A stretch of 64,000 bases of DNA, from NCBI RefSeq assembly GCF_000381885.1, contig NZ_KB907212.1, forward strand, positions 248,001 to 312,000, given 5' to 3'. Source of the stretch: Actinomadura atramentaria DSM 43919. GTDB taxonomy: Bacteria > Actinomycetota > Actinomycetes > Streptosporangiales > Streptosporangiaceae. This document shows, one piece after another, positions 48,578 to 56,579 of the stretch. Positions within the stretch are counted from its first letter, which is position 1. Every line of letters starts with the position of its first letter. Under the pieces are notes generated by a model. It saw only the letters and a program-made list of their open reading frames with translations, was not told the origin of the DNA and made no database searches. A program made the position numbers and the translations under genes.

Positions 48578-49032
48578 GCGCCGCACCTGGACCCTGGCCG
48601 GACGAGGCCGAGGCCCGCTTCAGGGCGGATTTGCGGCAGATCAGGCGCCGGTGCGCGGAACGCGGCTTCTCGCCGATGCTGTCCGGCTGCGTGGCCCTCA
48701 CGCTGTGCTTCCTGCTGCCTGCACTGTGGTGGTCGGCGGCGGTGGCGCTGGCCTGTATCGGTTGCTTCATGGCGGGCCATTTTCGACTCGGCGTGTCGAA
48801 CCCGTTCACCTTGCTGCCGATGTTGTTCTTTTCGCTGGGGTTCTGCGCGTTCCTCCCGCTGCTGTACGACCGCCACCTGCTCACGCCGCTGCCACTGCTG
48901 CCGTTGCTGTTCTGCCTCCTGATCGACGTTTTCGAGTACAAGGCGCGATTCAAGGCGCTCGGCGGCGAGCCGGAGCCCATCGCGTGGATTCCGTACTCCG
49001 AGGACGAGCGGGAGGGCACGGCGACCGGGTGA
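48574..49032 (+). CDS. four-helix membrane protein, unknown
   Basis: A 152-residue protein with a charged N-terminal helix (EAEARFRADLRQIRRRCAERG) and about four membrane segments (about 38-52, 53-66, 76-96 and 103-121). A cytosolic tail ends WIPYSEDEREGTATG. No family is recognised. The ATG at 48574 has GGAGG seven bases upstream and overlaps the previous stop. Last gene of the 46.4-49.0 kb operon, convergent with the duplicated membrane protein genes. Confidence 0.7.
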   Translation: MSAAPGPWPDEAEARFRADLRQIRRRCAERGFSPMLSGCVALTLCFLLPALWWSAAVALACIGCFMAGHFRLGVSNPFTLLPMLFFSLGFCAFLPLLYDRHLLTPLPLLPLLFCLLIDVFEYKARFKALGGEPEPIAWIPYSEDEREGTATG

Positions 49033-49095
49033 TGGCCGTTCACGGCGGTCGATGCGGACGCCGCGTCTGCGGAGGCACGAAACGAGGAGACGCTG

Positions 49096-50115
49096 CTAGT
49101 TCGGGGTGTGCGGAGTGGCGCAGCGGCCCTGTTTTGCCCGGCGGGCGGCCAGGCGTTTGACGTCGGTGCGGTACTCGCGGGCTGTCGTTGTCGGAAGGAC
49201 GTAGCGCCAGGCTTCGTCTTCCCAGATGAATCGGAAGGTGCTCGTCGTGCCCGCCTGCTGCGCGCGGACGATTCCGGTGGTGTTCTCGATGCGCGCAGCG
49301 GTGATCTCGTACGGAATGCCTTCGTTGGGAGCCGGGCACAGGTCGTAGAGCTTGAGGTAGTCGGGGCGCGTGATCGTGTGCAGTGCGGACGTCGACCAGC
49401 GGTCCCACGCCGAGCCGTAGTCGCCGGCGGAGTAGGCGGCCAGCAGCGCGGTCGCCGCGTTGCGGAGTGAGGCGACGTCGCCCGCCGCGGTCCGGTTCGG
49501 CGCCGTGGAGCCGAGCGGGTCGGCATGGCGAGCCCAGTTGATTCTGAGCTTTTCGTTGTTCTTGCGGCTCATCCGGCAGGAAAACGTGTCGTTGCCCCGG
49601 ACGATGTTCGCGGCGACGGCGGGGTCTATTTCGAGCCGCGAGTTATCCGTCCGGAACGGCTCGTGGCCCTCCGCGTTCACCGTGAGCCGGGTGTTGTAGA
49701 CGCCGACCCACCGGGTGTGTCCGACGATGAGGACGGTCACCGTGCAGGGCACGGCATGCGCGCCCTCGTCCTTGCTCCAGGATTTCTCGACGGAACTGGC
49801 CACGACGCTGCCGATGAGGGCGAGCACGAACCCGACGCCGGAGACGAACCCCTTGACGGCGGTGCGCCCCGAGTGCGCGATGGCACCGACGAAGAGGAAG
49901 ACGAAGACCGAGAAGAAGAGCACGATCGCCACGGCGCCGATTGCCGGCTCCGTGCTGCCCGCCGCCCACCAGATCAGACCGAATGTTCCGACCAGCGGCA
50001 CCCCGAAGAGCACGTCGGCGAGAAGTTTCAGGCGCTGTGAATCGCCCCAGGCGAGAGCGAGCCCCCCCGCATAAAGCAGCACCATGATCAGGAGGCCGAG
50101 CAGGAGCGGGTCCAC
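49096..50115 (-). CDS. membrane protein, copy A of a tandem duplication
   Basis: A 339-residue protein of unknown family. Four N-terminal membrane helices (about 3-22, 33-52, 57-80, 88-107) are followed by an extracytoplasmic part. A conserved stretch VEKSWS...AVPCTVTVLIVGHT and a second cysteine (FSCRMSRKNNEKLRINW) suggest one disulfide. The C-terminal ~110 residues (LLAAYSAGDYGSAWDRWSTSALHTITRPDYLKLYDLCP...) look like a compact NTF2/lumazine-binding-like domain, a guess from its length and the pattern 'aGDy.aaWd.ws'. The GTG at 50115 has AAGGGA five bases upstream. Lies 95 bp downstream of its paralogue. Confidence 0.78.
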   Translation of the reverse strand: MDPLLLGLLIMVLLYAGGLALAWGDSQRLKLLADVLFGVPLVGTFGLIWWAAGSTEPAIGAVAIVLFFSVFVFLFVGAIAHSGRTAVKGFVSGVGFVLALIGSVVASSVEKSWSKDEGAHAVPCTVTVLIVGHTRWVGVYNTRLTVNAEGHEPFRTDNSRLEIDPAVAANIVRGNDTFSCRMSRKNNEKLRINWARHADPLGSTAPNRTAAGDVASLRNAATALLAAYSAGDYGSAWDRWSTSALHTITRPDYLKLYDLCPAPNEGIPYEITAARIENTTGIVRAQQAGTTSTFRFIWEDEAWRYVLPTTTAREYRTDVKRLAARRAKQGRCATPHTPN

Positions 50116-50345
50116 AATATCCCTTCTTGTCTGATCTCCGGCCGGACGCGGTGCGGTCGGATTGCGTTCCCCGCCGCGCGGACGGCCGATCGGGTGTGAT
50201 CAGGTTGCGGCTAGTCGGGGAGTTGACGGGTGGTGGCGCAGCGGCCCTGCTTCGCTCGGCGGGCGGCCAGGTGTTCGACGTCGGTGCGGTATACGCGGGC
50301 CGTCGTCGTCGGGAGGACGTAGCGCCACGCGTTGTTCTCCCAGGT
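49118..50345. repeat. direct repeat from recent gene duplication
   Basis: The segment 49118-49230 and the segment 50233-50345 (start of each: GGCGCAGCGGCCCTG) match almost base for base. They encode the C-terminal ends of the paralogous membrane proteins and so mark the most conserved part of the duplication. Confidence 0.75.
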
Positions 50346-51218
50346 GAAGCGGAACGTCGTCGTCGTGCCGGAGCGTTGGGCGCGGACGATGCCCGTGTGG
50401 GTTTCGACGCGCGTGTCGGTGATCGTGTACGGGACGCCGTCGTCGCGGGCCGGGCACAGGTCGTACAGCTTCGTGTAGTCGGCGCGGGAGATCGCGCGCT
50501 GTGCGGACTTCGACCACAGGTCCCAGGCCGCGCCGTAGTCGCCGGCCGCGTACGCGGACAGGAGTTCGGTCGCCTTGGCGCGGAGCGCGGCGGCGTCGGG
50601 CGTCGCCTTCGGGGCGGGGGTGCCGGGCCCATCGACGTTCCGCGTCCAGTCGATGCGGAGCTTTTCGTTGTCCTCGCGGCTCATCTGGCAGGGGAACGTG
50701 TCATGACCGCGCAGGATGCTCGTCGCCACGGTCGGGGCCACGTGGAGGTCGTGGTTGTTCGTCTTGAACGGTTCGCGGCCCTCGGGACGGACCAGCATGT
50801 CCGCGTCGTATTCGTTGGCGTACTTGGTGTGGCCAAGGCCGAGGACGGTCACCGTGCAGGGGACCGCCTGGGCTTCTTCCTCGGCGCTCCACGACTTCTC
50901 GACGGCGTAGGAGATGGCGGCGCCGACGACCGCCACTCCGATGCCGATGATCGACAAAACCACCTTGGTGCCGGTGGGGTTCGATTTCGGCGACTCCCCG
51001 ACGATGGCGAACGAGATCAGCGACACGATGGAGACCAGCAGCAGGGTCGCGAAAGCCCCGCTCAAGGTTTCCACCGTCCAGACGAGGCAGAACAGCGCGA
51101 TCAACGGTCCGACCAGAAGCACGTCGGCGAGGACCCGCAGGTTCGGGCGCCCCTTCCACGTGAGGATGATCCCCGTCGTGTAGAGCGCCGTGATGAGCAG
51201 GAGGCCGAGCGTGATCAT
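50211..51218 (-). CDS. membrane protein, copy B of a tandem duplication
   Basis: A 335-residue paralogue of the gene at 49096-50115 with the same layout: four membrane helices, VEKSWSAEEEAQAVPCTVTVLGLGHT, a second cysteine (FPCQMSREDNEKLRIDW) and the same C-terminal domain ending in PTTTARVYRTDVEHLAARRAKQGRCA. The C-terminal third is nearly identical to copy A, while the membrane helices have diverged. AAGGATC precedes the ATG at 51218. First of the pair in transcription order. Unknown function; a duplicated lipid- or ligand-binding membrane protein is a guess. Confidence 0.78.
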   Translation of the reverse strand: MITLGLLLITALYTTGIILTWKGRPNLRVLADVLLVGPLIALFCLVWTVETLSGAFATLLLVSIVSLISFAIVGESPKSNPTGTKVVLSIIGIGVAVVGAAISYAVEKSWSAEEEAQAVPCTVTVLGLGHTKYANEYDADMLVRPEGREPFKTNNHDLHVAPTVATSILRGHDTFPCQMSREDNEKLRIDWTRNVDGPGTPAPKATPDAAALRAKATELLSAYAAGDYGAAWDLWSKSAQRAISRADYTKLYDLCPARDDGVPYTITDTRVETHTGIVRAQRSGTTTTFRFTWENNAWRYVLPTTTARVYRTDVEHLAARRAKQGRCATTRQLPD

Positions 51219-51324
51219 TCCGATCCTTCCCCGTTGTTCCGTTATGGGACGTGGCTTGGTCGGGGGGCGTTCCCGGGGGTGTGAAGGAAGATCTTTTTTG
51301 GGAGGTTGTTGGTGGAGGGCCTGT

Positions 51325-51350
51325 GGGCTGGGGGTTTGGGGGTGGGGTGG
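51325..51350 (+). other. G-quadruplex-type motif
   Basis: Runs GGG, GGGGG, GGGGG and GGGG separated by 2, 3 and 1 bases form a canonical four-run G4 motif. It lies in a strongly G/T-skewed stretch (51240-51400) just upstream of the small gene at 51401. Confidence 0.6.
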
Positions 51351-51365
51351 CGGTTCGGTGGGGTG

Positions 51366-51392
51366 TTGGCAGGGCGGGGGCGTTGCTAGCTT
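51366..51392 (+). promoter_or_regulatory. promoter of the small gene at 51401
   Basis: TTGGCA (51366-51371) and TAGCTT (51387-51392) with a short 15-bp spacer; the ATG at 51401 lies where transcription would begin, so a leaderless mRNA is likely. Confidence 0.5.
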
Positions 51393-51400
51393 TGGGGCCT

Positions 51401-51691
51401 ATGGATGGGGATATGTCTGCCGAGTTGGCGGTGCTCGTTCGGGACATCGGGGACGCTGGCGTCGCGGAGATGTCCACCACCCCGGGGCTCGCCGCGGCCG
51501 TTGATCAGCACGTCGCCGAGCTGCGCGCCACGTTGGAGGCGACGGGCAGCGACGAGTTGATGGCCTATCTCTGCCGGTACGCCGAGGAGGCGTTCAACCG
51601 GGGATGGTGGCCGGAGAGCACGCGGGACTACGAGTTCGTGCGGATCGTGGCGGTGTGCTGGTTGCTGCGGGAGAACGAGCGGGCCGCCTGA
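51401..51691 (+). CDS. small helical protein (possibly DUF6401-like)
   Basis: A 96-residue, mostly helical acidic protein ([21 protein letters not shown]...[18 protein letters not shown]...[37 protein letters not shown]). It has no membrane helix or signal. Its size and the '[16 protein letters not shown]' phrase recall small DUF6401-type actinobacterial proteins, but I am not sure. A start at 51251 is rejected because the extension is a G-rich translated tract. ATG 51401 or 51413 are both possible. It lies 148 bp upstream of the aminotransferase gene, which has its own TAAGCT -10. Confidence 0.65.
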   Translation: MDGDMSAELAVLVRDIGDAGVAEMSTTPGLAAAVDQHVAELRATLEATGSDELMAYLCRYAEEAFNRGWWPESTRDYEFVRIVAVCWLLRENERAA

Positions 51692-51745
51692 CCGGCGTTG
51701 GTACGCGGGCCCGCTCCTCTGGTTGCTCCCGAACCCGTACGACGG

Positions 51746-51769
51746 CCCCGACGCCCCGACGCCCCGACG
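51746..51769 (+). repeat. three tandem copies of an octamer
   Basis: CCCCGACG is repeated three times without gaps in the spacer before the aminotransferase promoter (TAAGCT at 51797-51802). Confidence 0.7.
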
Positions 51770-51839
51770 CCCGATCGTCCGTCCGGCACGCGGTTCTAAG
51801 CTGTTCGCCACCACCCCTACGTCGAACTGGAGGACAAGG

Positions 51840-52919
51840 GTGTCCGAGGCAGTCTCCCCCCGCTTCCGCTCCGTCCTCGACCGGTTCGCGGCCTACAAGC
51901 CCGGCAAGGCCGTGACGTCGCCGGACGGCCGCTCGTTCAAGCTGTCCTCGAACGAGTCGCCGCACGAGCCGCTGCCGTCCGTCCAGAAGGCGATCATGGA
52001 GGCGGCGGCGAACGTCAACCGCTACCCCGACAACAACGCGACCGCGCTGATCGACGCCATCGCCGAGCACGCGGGCGTCTCGCCGGACTGCGTCGCGGTG
52101 GGCTGCGGGTCGGTGGGCGTCGCGCAGATGCTGCTGGAGGCCGTCGCCGAGCCGGGCGCGGAGGTCGTCTACGCGTGGCGGTCGTTCGAGGCGTACCCGC
52201 TGCTGGTCGCGCTGTCGGGCGCGACGCCGGTGCAGGTCCCGCTGCGCGACGAGACGCACGACCTCGACGCGATGCTCGCCGCGATCACCCCGCACACGCG
52301 CCTGGTGTTCGTCTGCAACCCCAACAACCCGACCGGCACGATCGTCGGCCACGACGAGCTGGCCGCGTTCCTCGACCGCGTCCCCGCCGACTGCCTGGTC
52401 GTGCTGGACGAGGCGTACGGCGAGTACGTCCGCGACGGCCGGTTCCCGGACAACATGGAACTGCGCAAGGGCCGCCCGAACGTCGTCGTTCTGCGCACGT
52501 TCTCCAAGGCGTACGGGCTGGCGGGCCTGCGGATCGGGTTCCTCGTCGCGCACCCGGAGGTCGCGGAGGCGATCCGCAAGACCTACCTGCCGTTCAGCGT
52601 GAACTCCGTCGCGCAGGCGGCGGGCGTCGCGTCCCTGGCGGCGCGCGGCGAGCTGCTGGCCCGCGTGGACGCGACCGTCGCCGAACGCGAGCGCGTCCAC
52701 GCGGCGCTCGTCGCGGACGGCTGGACGGTCCCGCGCTCGGAGGCGAACTTCGTCTGGCTGCGCCTGGGCGACCGCACGGCGGAGTTCTCCGCGGCGTGCG
52801 ACGCGCAGGGCGTCAGCGTCCGCCCGTTCGGCGACGAGGGCGCGCGCGTCTCGATCGGGTCGCCCGAGGAGAACGACGCGTTCCTCGCCGTCGCCCGCGC
52901 CTTCCCGCACCGGGCCTGA
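51840..52919 (+). CDS. hisC: histidinol-phosphate aminotransferase-family enzyme
   Basis: A 359-residue PLP-dependent class I/II aminotransferase. It has [33 protein letters not shown] and the PLP lysine K223 in [16 protein letters not shown], the HisC pattern. It would transfer an amino group to imidazole-acetol phosphate (histidine synthesis) or to aromatic keto acids. No other his gene is nearby, so a HisC paralogue acting on phenylpyruvate (Pat-like) is an alternative. The GTG at 51840 has GGAGG six bases upstream. A -10 (TAAGCT) lies 37 bases before the start. It is convergent with the regulator gene (15-bp gap). Confidence 0.9.
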   Translation: MSEAVSPRFRSVLDRFAAYKPGKAVTSPDGRSFKLSSNESPHEPLPSVQKAIMEAAANVNRYPDNNATALIDAIAEHAGVSPDCVAVGCGSVGVAQMLLEAVAEPGAEVVYAWRSFEAYPLLVALSGATPVQVPLRDETHDLDAMLAAITPHTRLVFVCNPNNPTGTIVGHDELAAFLDRVPADCLVVLDEAYGEYVRDGRFPDNMELRKGRPNVVVLRTFSKAYGLAGLRIGFLVAHPEVAEAIRKTYLPFSVNSVAQAAGVASLAARGELLARVDATVAERERVHAALVADGWTVPRSEANFVWLRLGDRTAEFSAACDAQGVSVRPFGDEGARVSIGSPEENDAFLAVARAFPHRA

Positions 52920-52934
52920 CCGGCCCGCGCCCGG

Positions 52935-54257
52935 CTAGGGGCGCGGACCGAGCTTCTCGACGATCAGCCGGTAGAGCTGCCGCGGCCGCCCGGGCTGCGG
53001 GCTGCGGTTCGGCGGCAGCGGCCAGGCCAGCCCCTCCTCGACGAGCGTGCGCAGCAGCCGCCGCGCGGTGCGCGGGGTCACGCCGAGCATCCGCCCGGCG
53101 TTCTCGGCGTCCACGACGAGCGGCTGCTCGCGGTCGCCGAGCTTGTCGGCGAGCCGGGCGAGGATCTCCAGCCCCTTCGGCTTGGGCTGCGGCGGGGTGC
53201 GCGGCGGCGTGCGCGGCGCGGGGACGAGCGCCCGCCCGTCGCGGTCCAGCGTGAACCCCTGCGTGCGCTGCGAGCTCTGCGACCGCGCGAGCGCCGCCCG
53301 CGCGTGCGACTCGGCCTCGTGCGCCGTCCGGCCCATGCCGATGCCGACCTCGATGGCCAGCCCCAGCTCCTCGCGGACCCGCTCGACGAACGGCGGCGTC
53401 CGGAACCCCTCGGTCCCGGCGGTGACCGAGCCGCGCGTCGCGATGACGAGGTAGCTGTGGTCGTCCAGCGGCCACACCGAGGCGTTCATCCGGTGCGCCT
53501 CCTGGAGCAGCACGCGGTGCAGCGCCAGCTTCAGCTCGTCGCGCCAGTACCGGGGGGTGACCCGGCGCGGCGTCTCGCGGAGCGTGGGGACGTCGACCAG
53601 GACGGTGACGAGCTGCGACTCCTCCAGCCGGTGGTGCGCCCCGAGCAGCGCCGCGGTCTGCAGCGAGCTGCGGATCGCCGCGCCGGTCGGCCGGACGCGG
53701 ATCGTCGGCACCCCGGCCAGCTCCATCCGCTCGGCGGTGGCGTGGACGCAGGTCATCGCGACGGTCGTCGCGCCGCGCCGCCACAGCCGTTCGTGGAACG
53801 CCGCGAGCGTGCCGGGCCCGGCCGCCTCCTCGCGCAGGTGGACCTGGTCGGTGTCGAGGCTGATCTCGCCGTACGCCTCCTCGACCTCGGCGCGGCCGAG
53901 GACGTCGATGCTGACCCGCGAGGGGTCGAAGCGCTCGTCGAGGGAGGCCCGCAGCAGCGCGCCCTGCAGCGCGGCGCCGTTCAGCGGGACGTAGGTGGCG
54001 GGCATCGTCAGGACGCCGGCCTTGCGCGCGAAGTCGTAGGGGACCGGGCTGGCGAACAGGCACACGTCCACGCCCGAGCCCAGCCGGACGACCTTGTCGG
54101 CCGCCTCCTGCTCGTCCCGGTACGCGGCCGCGACGAGGCGGCTCGGGACCGGGGTGGGGCCGTGGCCCATGAGCATGACCCGCTCCACCAGGTCGTGCGG
54201 CCCCACGACGCCGATCGTGAGGTCGGGCGCGACCCCGCCCGCCCGTGCAGCCGTCAT
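52935..54257 (-). CDS. multidomain transcriptional regulator with C-terminal winged helix
   Basis: A 440-residue protein. The N-terminal ~190 residues (LTIGVVGPHDLVERVMLMGHG...) form an alpha/beta receiver-like or periplasmic-binding-like sensor. The middle (about 205-330) resembles a degenerate nucleotide-cyclase/GGDEF fold (VTVLVDVPTLRETPRRV...ELGLAIEVGIGMGRTAHEAESHARAALARSQ). The C-terminus (about 365-440) is a winged helix (EILARLADKLGDREQPLVVDAENAGRMLGVTPRTARRLLRTLVEEGL). No GGDEF signature is present, so diguanylate synthesis is unlikely. ATG 54257 is chosen; an upstream extension is not protein-like. Targets and ligand unknown; it may regulate itself from the 330-bp region upstream. 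Confidence 0.78.
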   Translation of the reverse strand: MTAARAGGVAPDLTIGVVGPHDLVERVMLMGHGPTPVPSRLVAAAYRDEQEAADKVVRLGSGVDVCLFASPVPYDFARKAGVLTMPATYVPLNGAALQGALLRASLDERFDPSRVSIDVLGRAEVEEAYGEISLDTDQVHLREEAAGPGTLAAFHERLWRRGATTVAMTCVHATAERMELAGVPTIRVRPTGAAIRSSLQTAALLGAHHRLEESQLVTVLVDVPTLRETPRRVTPRYWRDELKLALHRVLLQEAHRMNASVWPLDDHSYLVIATRGSVTAGTEGFRTPPFVERVREELGLAIEVGIGMGRTAHEAESHARAALARSQSSQRTQGFTLDRDGRALVPAPRTPPRTPPQPKPKGLEILARLADKLGDREQPLVVDAENAGRMLGVTPRTARRLLRTLVEEGLAWPLPPNRSPQPGRPRQLYRLIVEKLGPRP

Positions 54258-54587
54258 CGGTGACCGCTCGCTTCCCGTTCTGCCGGGGGGTCCGGCTCCG
54301 GTCCTGCGTTCGCGCACGCTCCGCCCAACGGTTGACTCATGGCTTTTCGCCCCTGCCTTGTGACCCAGCACCGCGGTTCCCGTGCGATTCGTTCCTCAGT
54401 GGGCAGATCGTGTCAGGGCGACAGCGCGTGACGCCCATGACGCGAAATCGAATCAAGAGTGCGGCGAAAAAGTAACCTACGCGACCCCCTGGGAAGTAAT
54501 TTGTCACCATTCGGCCAGCCTTGATCCTGCATCTTCGGGTGTCCGAAGTTGAAAAACAAGACCCGAAAACGTAGGAGACAGGTCTCT
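54258..54587. other. 330-bp intergenic region upstream of the regulator
   Basis: No gene is seen. The stretch 54400-54580 is clearly more AT-rich than its surroundings. It contains a hairpin CTTCGG-GTGT-CCGAAG (54533-54548) and TTGAAA at 54549, possibly the -35 of a promoter reading towards the short ORF at 54588. A promoter for the regulator gene must also lie here. Confidence 0.5.
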
Positions 54588-54647
54588 ATGTCGTCACGAC
54601 GGGGCATTGCCGTCACTCGGGACCGGATCGTTCGCCACGCAGAGTGA
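54588..54647 (+). CDS. candidate 19-residue basic micro-ORF
   Basis: ATG with AGGAGA upstream (12-nt spacing; AGG within GACAGG is closer), then 19 codons giving a peptide with five arginines and ending RHAE before TGA. It lies behind an AT-rich promoter-like stretch and in front of the terminator at 54691-54724, so a short transcript of about 140 nt is possible. It could be a regulatory peptide or the coding part of a small RNA. Only the ribosome site and the flanking signals support it. Confidence 0.35.
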   Translation: MSSRRGIAVTRDRIVRHAE

Positions 54648-54690
54648 CGCCCGTCCATCCCGGCCCGCGCCGGGTCCGAGAACGACGAAT

Positions 54691-54724
54691 CCGCCCGGCG
54701 GCCGGTATGGGCCTCGCCGGGCGG
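54691..54724. terminator. nested hairpin at the 3' end of murA
   Basis: CCGCCCGGC (54691-54699) pairs with GCCGGGCGG (54716-54724), with an inner GGCC/GGCC pair. It lies 26 bases beyond the murA stop (minus strand) and also downstream of the plus-strand micro-ORF, so it can work both ways. Confidence 0.7.
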
Positions 54725-54749
54725 TGAACGTCCTCCTTGACCGGTTCTG

Positions 54750-56129
54750 TCAGCCGACTTCGCGCACGATGTCGGCTCCGACCTGGGAAAGCCGCTCCGC
54801 GGTGTGGGCGTGGCCGCGGTCGAGGTAGTACGCGGACGTGATCACGGTCTCGCCCTCGGCGGCCAGTCCGGCGAGCACGAGCGCGCTGCCGCACCGCAGA
54901 TCGTGCGCCTCGACCTCCGCGCCGCGCAGCGGGCGCCCGCCGAGGACCTTGGCGCGGTTGCCGTCCACCTGGACGTCCGCGCCCATGCGGCCGAGTTCGC
55001 CCGCCAGTTTGAACCGGCCGTCGAAAATGCGCTCGTAAATATAGGACGGGCCATCCGCCAAGCAGGACAGCGCCATGATCGGCGACTGGAGGTCCGTGGC
55101 GAAACCCGGGTACTCGTCGGTGATGACGTTGATCGGCCGGAGCTGCCGGTCGCGCCGCACGTGCAGGACCGCGCCCTGCTGGTGGAACTCGACGCCCATC
55201 TGCTCCAGCTTGTCGGCCGCGACGCCGAGGTGCTCCATCGACGCCCCGACCAGGTTCAGCTCCCCCCCGGTGATCGCGGCCGCCATCACGAACACGCCGG
55301 TGTCGATGCGGTCCGGCATGACGGTGTGCTGGACGGCGCTCAGCCGGTCGACGCCCTCGACGGTGATGAAGCCCGTCCCGCCGCCGCTGATCCGCGCGCC
55401 CATCGCTTGGAGGAACGCGATGTTGTCCAGGACCTCCGGCTCCAGCGCCGCGTTCTTGATCAGCGTCGTGCCGCGCGCGAGCGCCGCCGCCATGATCAGG
55501 TTCTCGGTGCCCGTGTGGGACGGGGTGTCGCAGTACAGCGTGCCGCCGCGCAGGTCGCCGGCCTTGATGTGGATGACGCCCTCGCCGTCGTCCGTCATCT
55601 GCTCGGTGACGGTCGCGCCCATGCGCTTGAAGCCGTTGTAGTGGAAGTCCAGGTTCCGGCTGCCGAGGTTGCAGCCGCCGACGCCCTCGATGACGGCCTC
55701 GCCCAGCCGGTGCAGCAGCGCCGGGACGAACAGGAACGAGCCGCGGAACCGCGCGGCGATCTCCGCGGGCAGGACCGGGCTCGACAGCGTGGAAGCGTCG
55801 ATGACCAGCGTCCGCTCGGCCTCGTGCAGCTCGGCGCGCGCCCCGAGGGCCTGCGCCAGCTCCACGGCGCGGCGCACGTCCTCGATGATCGGGACGTTGC
55901 GCAGCACGGTGCGGCCCTCGGCGGCCATCAGCGAGGCGCCGATCATGGGCAGGACGGCGTTCTTCGCGCCCTGGACGAAGACGGTCCCGGCCAGCCGCCG
56001 CCCGCCCCGCACCCGGTAGCGGACGTCGGTTCCCGCGGTCGCGGCGACGGCGTCGAGCGCGGCGGCCTCGACGGCGCGCGCGGCGCTCTCGTCGGCGGCG
56101 TCTCCGGCGCCGGTGCTGATCGTGGTCAC
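54750..56129 (-). CDS. murA: UDP-N-acetylglucosamine 1-carboxyvinyltransferase
   Basis: A 459-residue MurA, the first committed step of peptidoglycan synthesis (PEP transfer to UDP-GlcNAc, cytosol). It has the substrate lysine-asparagine QGAK57N58, the catalytic loop VGGC153NLGSRNLDFH and the late acidic motif DEYPGFATDLQ. The loop cysteine is retained (mycobacterial MurA has Asp), so fosfomycin sensitivity is predicted for this enzyme. It carries an N-terminal extension of about 35 residues beyond the E. coli protein. GTG 56129 has GGGAGG six bases upstream and overlaps (GTGA) the stop of a 41-codon upstream ORF, so it is probably translationally coupled. Whether it is the only murA in the genome cannot be told. 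Confidence 0.93.
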   Translation of the reverse strand: MTTISTGAGDAADESAARAVEAAALDAVAATAGTDVRYRVRGGRRLAGTVFVQGAKNAVLPMIGASLMAAEGRTVLRNVPIIEDVRRAVELAQALGARAELHEAERTLVIDASTLSSPVLPAEIAARFRGSFLFVPALLHRLGEAVIEGVGGCNLGSRNLDFHYNGFKRMGATVTEQMTDDGEGVIHIKAGDLRGGTLYCDTPSHTGTENLIMAAALARGTTLIKNAALEPEVLDNIAFLQAMGARISGGGTGFITVEGVDRLSAVQHTVMPDRIDTGVFVMAAAITGGELNLVGASMEHLGVAADKLEQMGVEFHQQGAVLHVRRDRQLRPINVITDEYPGFATDLQSPIMALSCLADGPSYIYERIFDGRFKLAGELGRMGADVQVDGNRAKVLGGRPLRGAEVEAHDLRCGSALVLAGLAAEGETVITSAYYLDRGHAHTAERLSQVGADIVREVG

Positions 56130-56251
56130 GGGCGTCCTCCCGTCGCGCGTCCCTGGCCTCGGCAGTGCGTGTACGCGGTCTCGTGCGCTCTCCCCGTCGC
56201 GGGCGTCGCGGCCCGGCGCGGGGCGCGGGCCTCCAGTCCACTGCTGCGCAT
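56126..56251 (-). CDS. 41-residue basic ORF translationally coupled to murA
   Basis: The ATG at 56251 has a perfect AAGGAG four bases upstream, a stronger ribosome site than murA's own. The product is 41 residues, Arg-rich (RSSGLEARAPRRAATPATGRA..., about 8 Arg), with one cysteine and no membrane segment. Its TGA (56126-56128) overlaps the murA GTG (56127-56129). The tight overlap suggests translation of the short ORF sets murA translation. I recognise no family; it could be a leader peptide or a small regulatory protein. Confidence 0.5.
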   Translation of the reverse strand: MRSSGLEARAPRRAATPATGRAHETAYTHCRGQGRATGGRP

Positions 56252-56579
56252 GTGACTCCTTAACCTGCGGGAACGGTGCCTGCCAGAGCGGGAAACGGAA
56301 GCGCCGTCCGCCCGCCCGGCGTGGAAATCGCGGGGCACGGGATCGTGGGCGCGCCGGAGCCGCCCCCTGCGGTGTGAACGCAGCCCCAGTAAACCACCGA
56401 GCCGGTGGTGAAGGGCCCGAAGCGCTCCGGGTTTACCCACTCTCTGGTGTTTTAGGACCGGCTATCTACCCCGATAGTTCCCTCGGTGTCCTTTTCCGGC
56501 CGACGAGCGTGACGAACACCCCGCAACCGCAGTCTAAGTTGATCATTTGGACCGGTCCCATGCGGGGTGGGGGCACCCC
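56252..56579 (-). other. structured region upstream of the murA leader ORF
   Basis: A gene-free stretch of about 330 bp. GTAAACC (56389-56395) and GGTTTAC (56430-56436) form an outer inverted repeat, with CCACCG-AGC-CGGTGG (56394-56408) inside its 5' part. CTATC-TACCCC-GATAG lies near 56463-56478. The murA promoter is expected here, but I cannot place it. The MOSC terminator hairpin closes the region at 56564-56579. Confidence 0.5.
56564..56579 (-). terminator. hairpin directly after the MOSC gene
   Basis: GGGGTG-GGGG-CACCCC, a 6-bp stem adjoining the MOSC stop codon. Confidence 0.5.

Noticed and set aside
51251..51400. Upstream extension of the small gene at 51401
   Set aside because: The extension translates a G-rich tract into Gly/Val/Trp repeats; a promoter with -10 at 51387 lies inside it.
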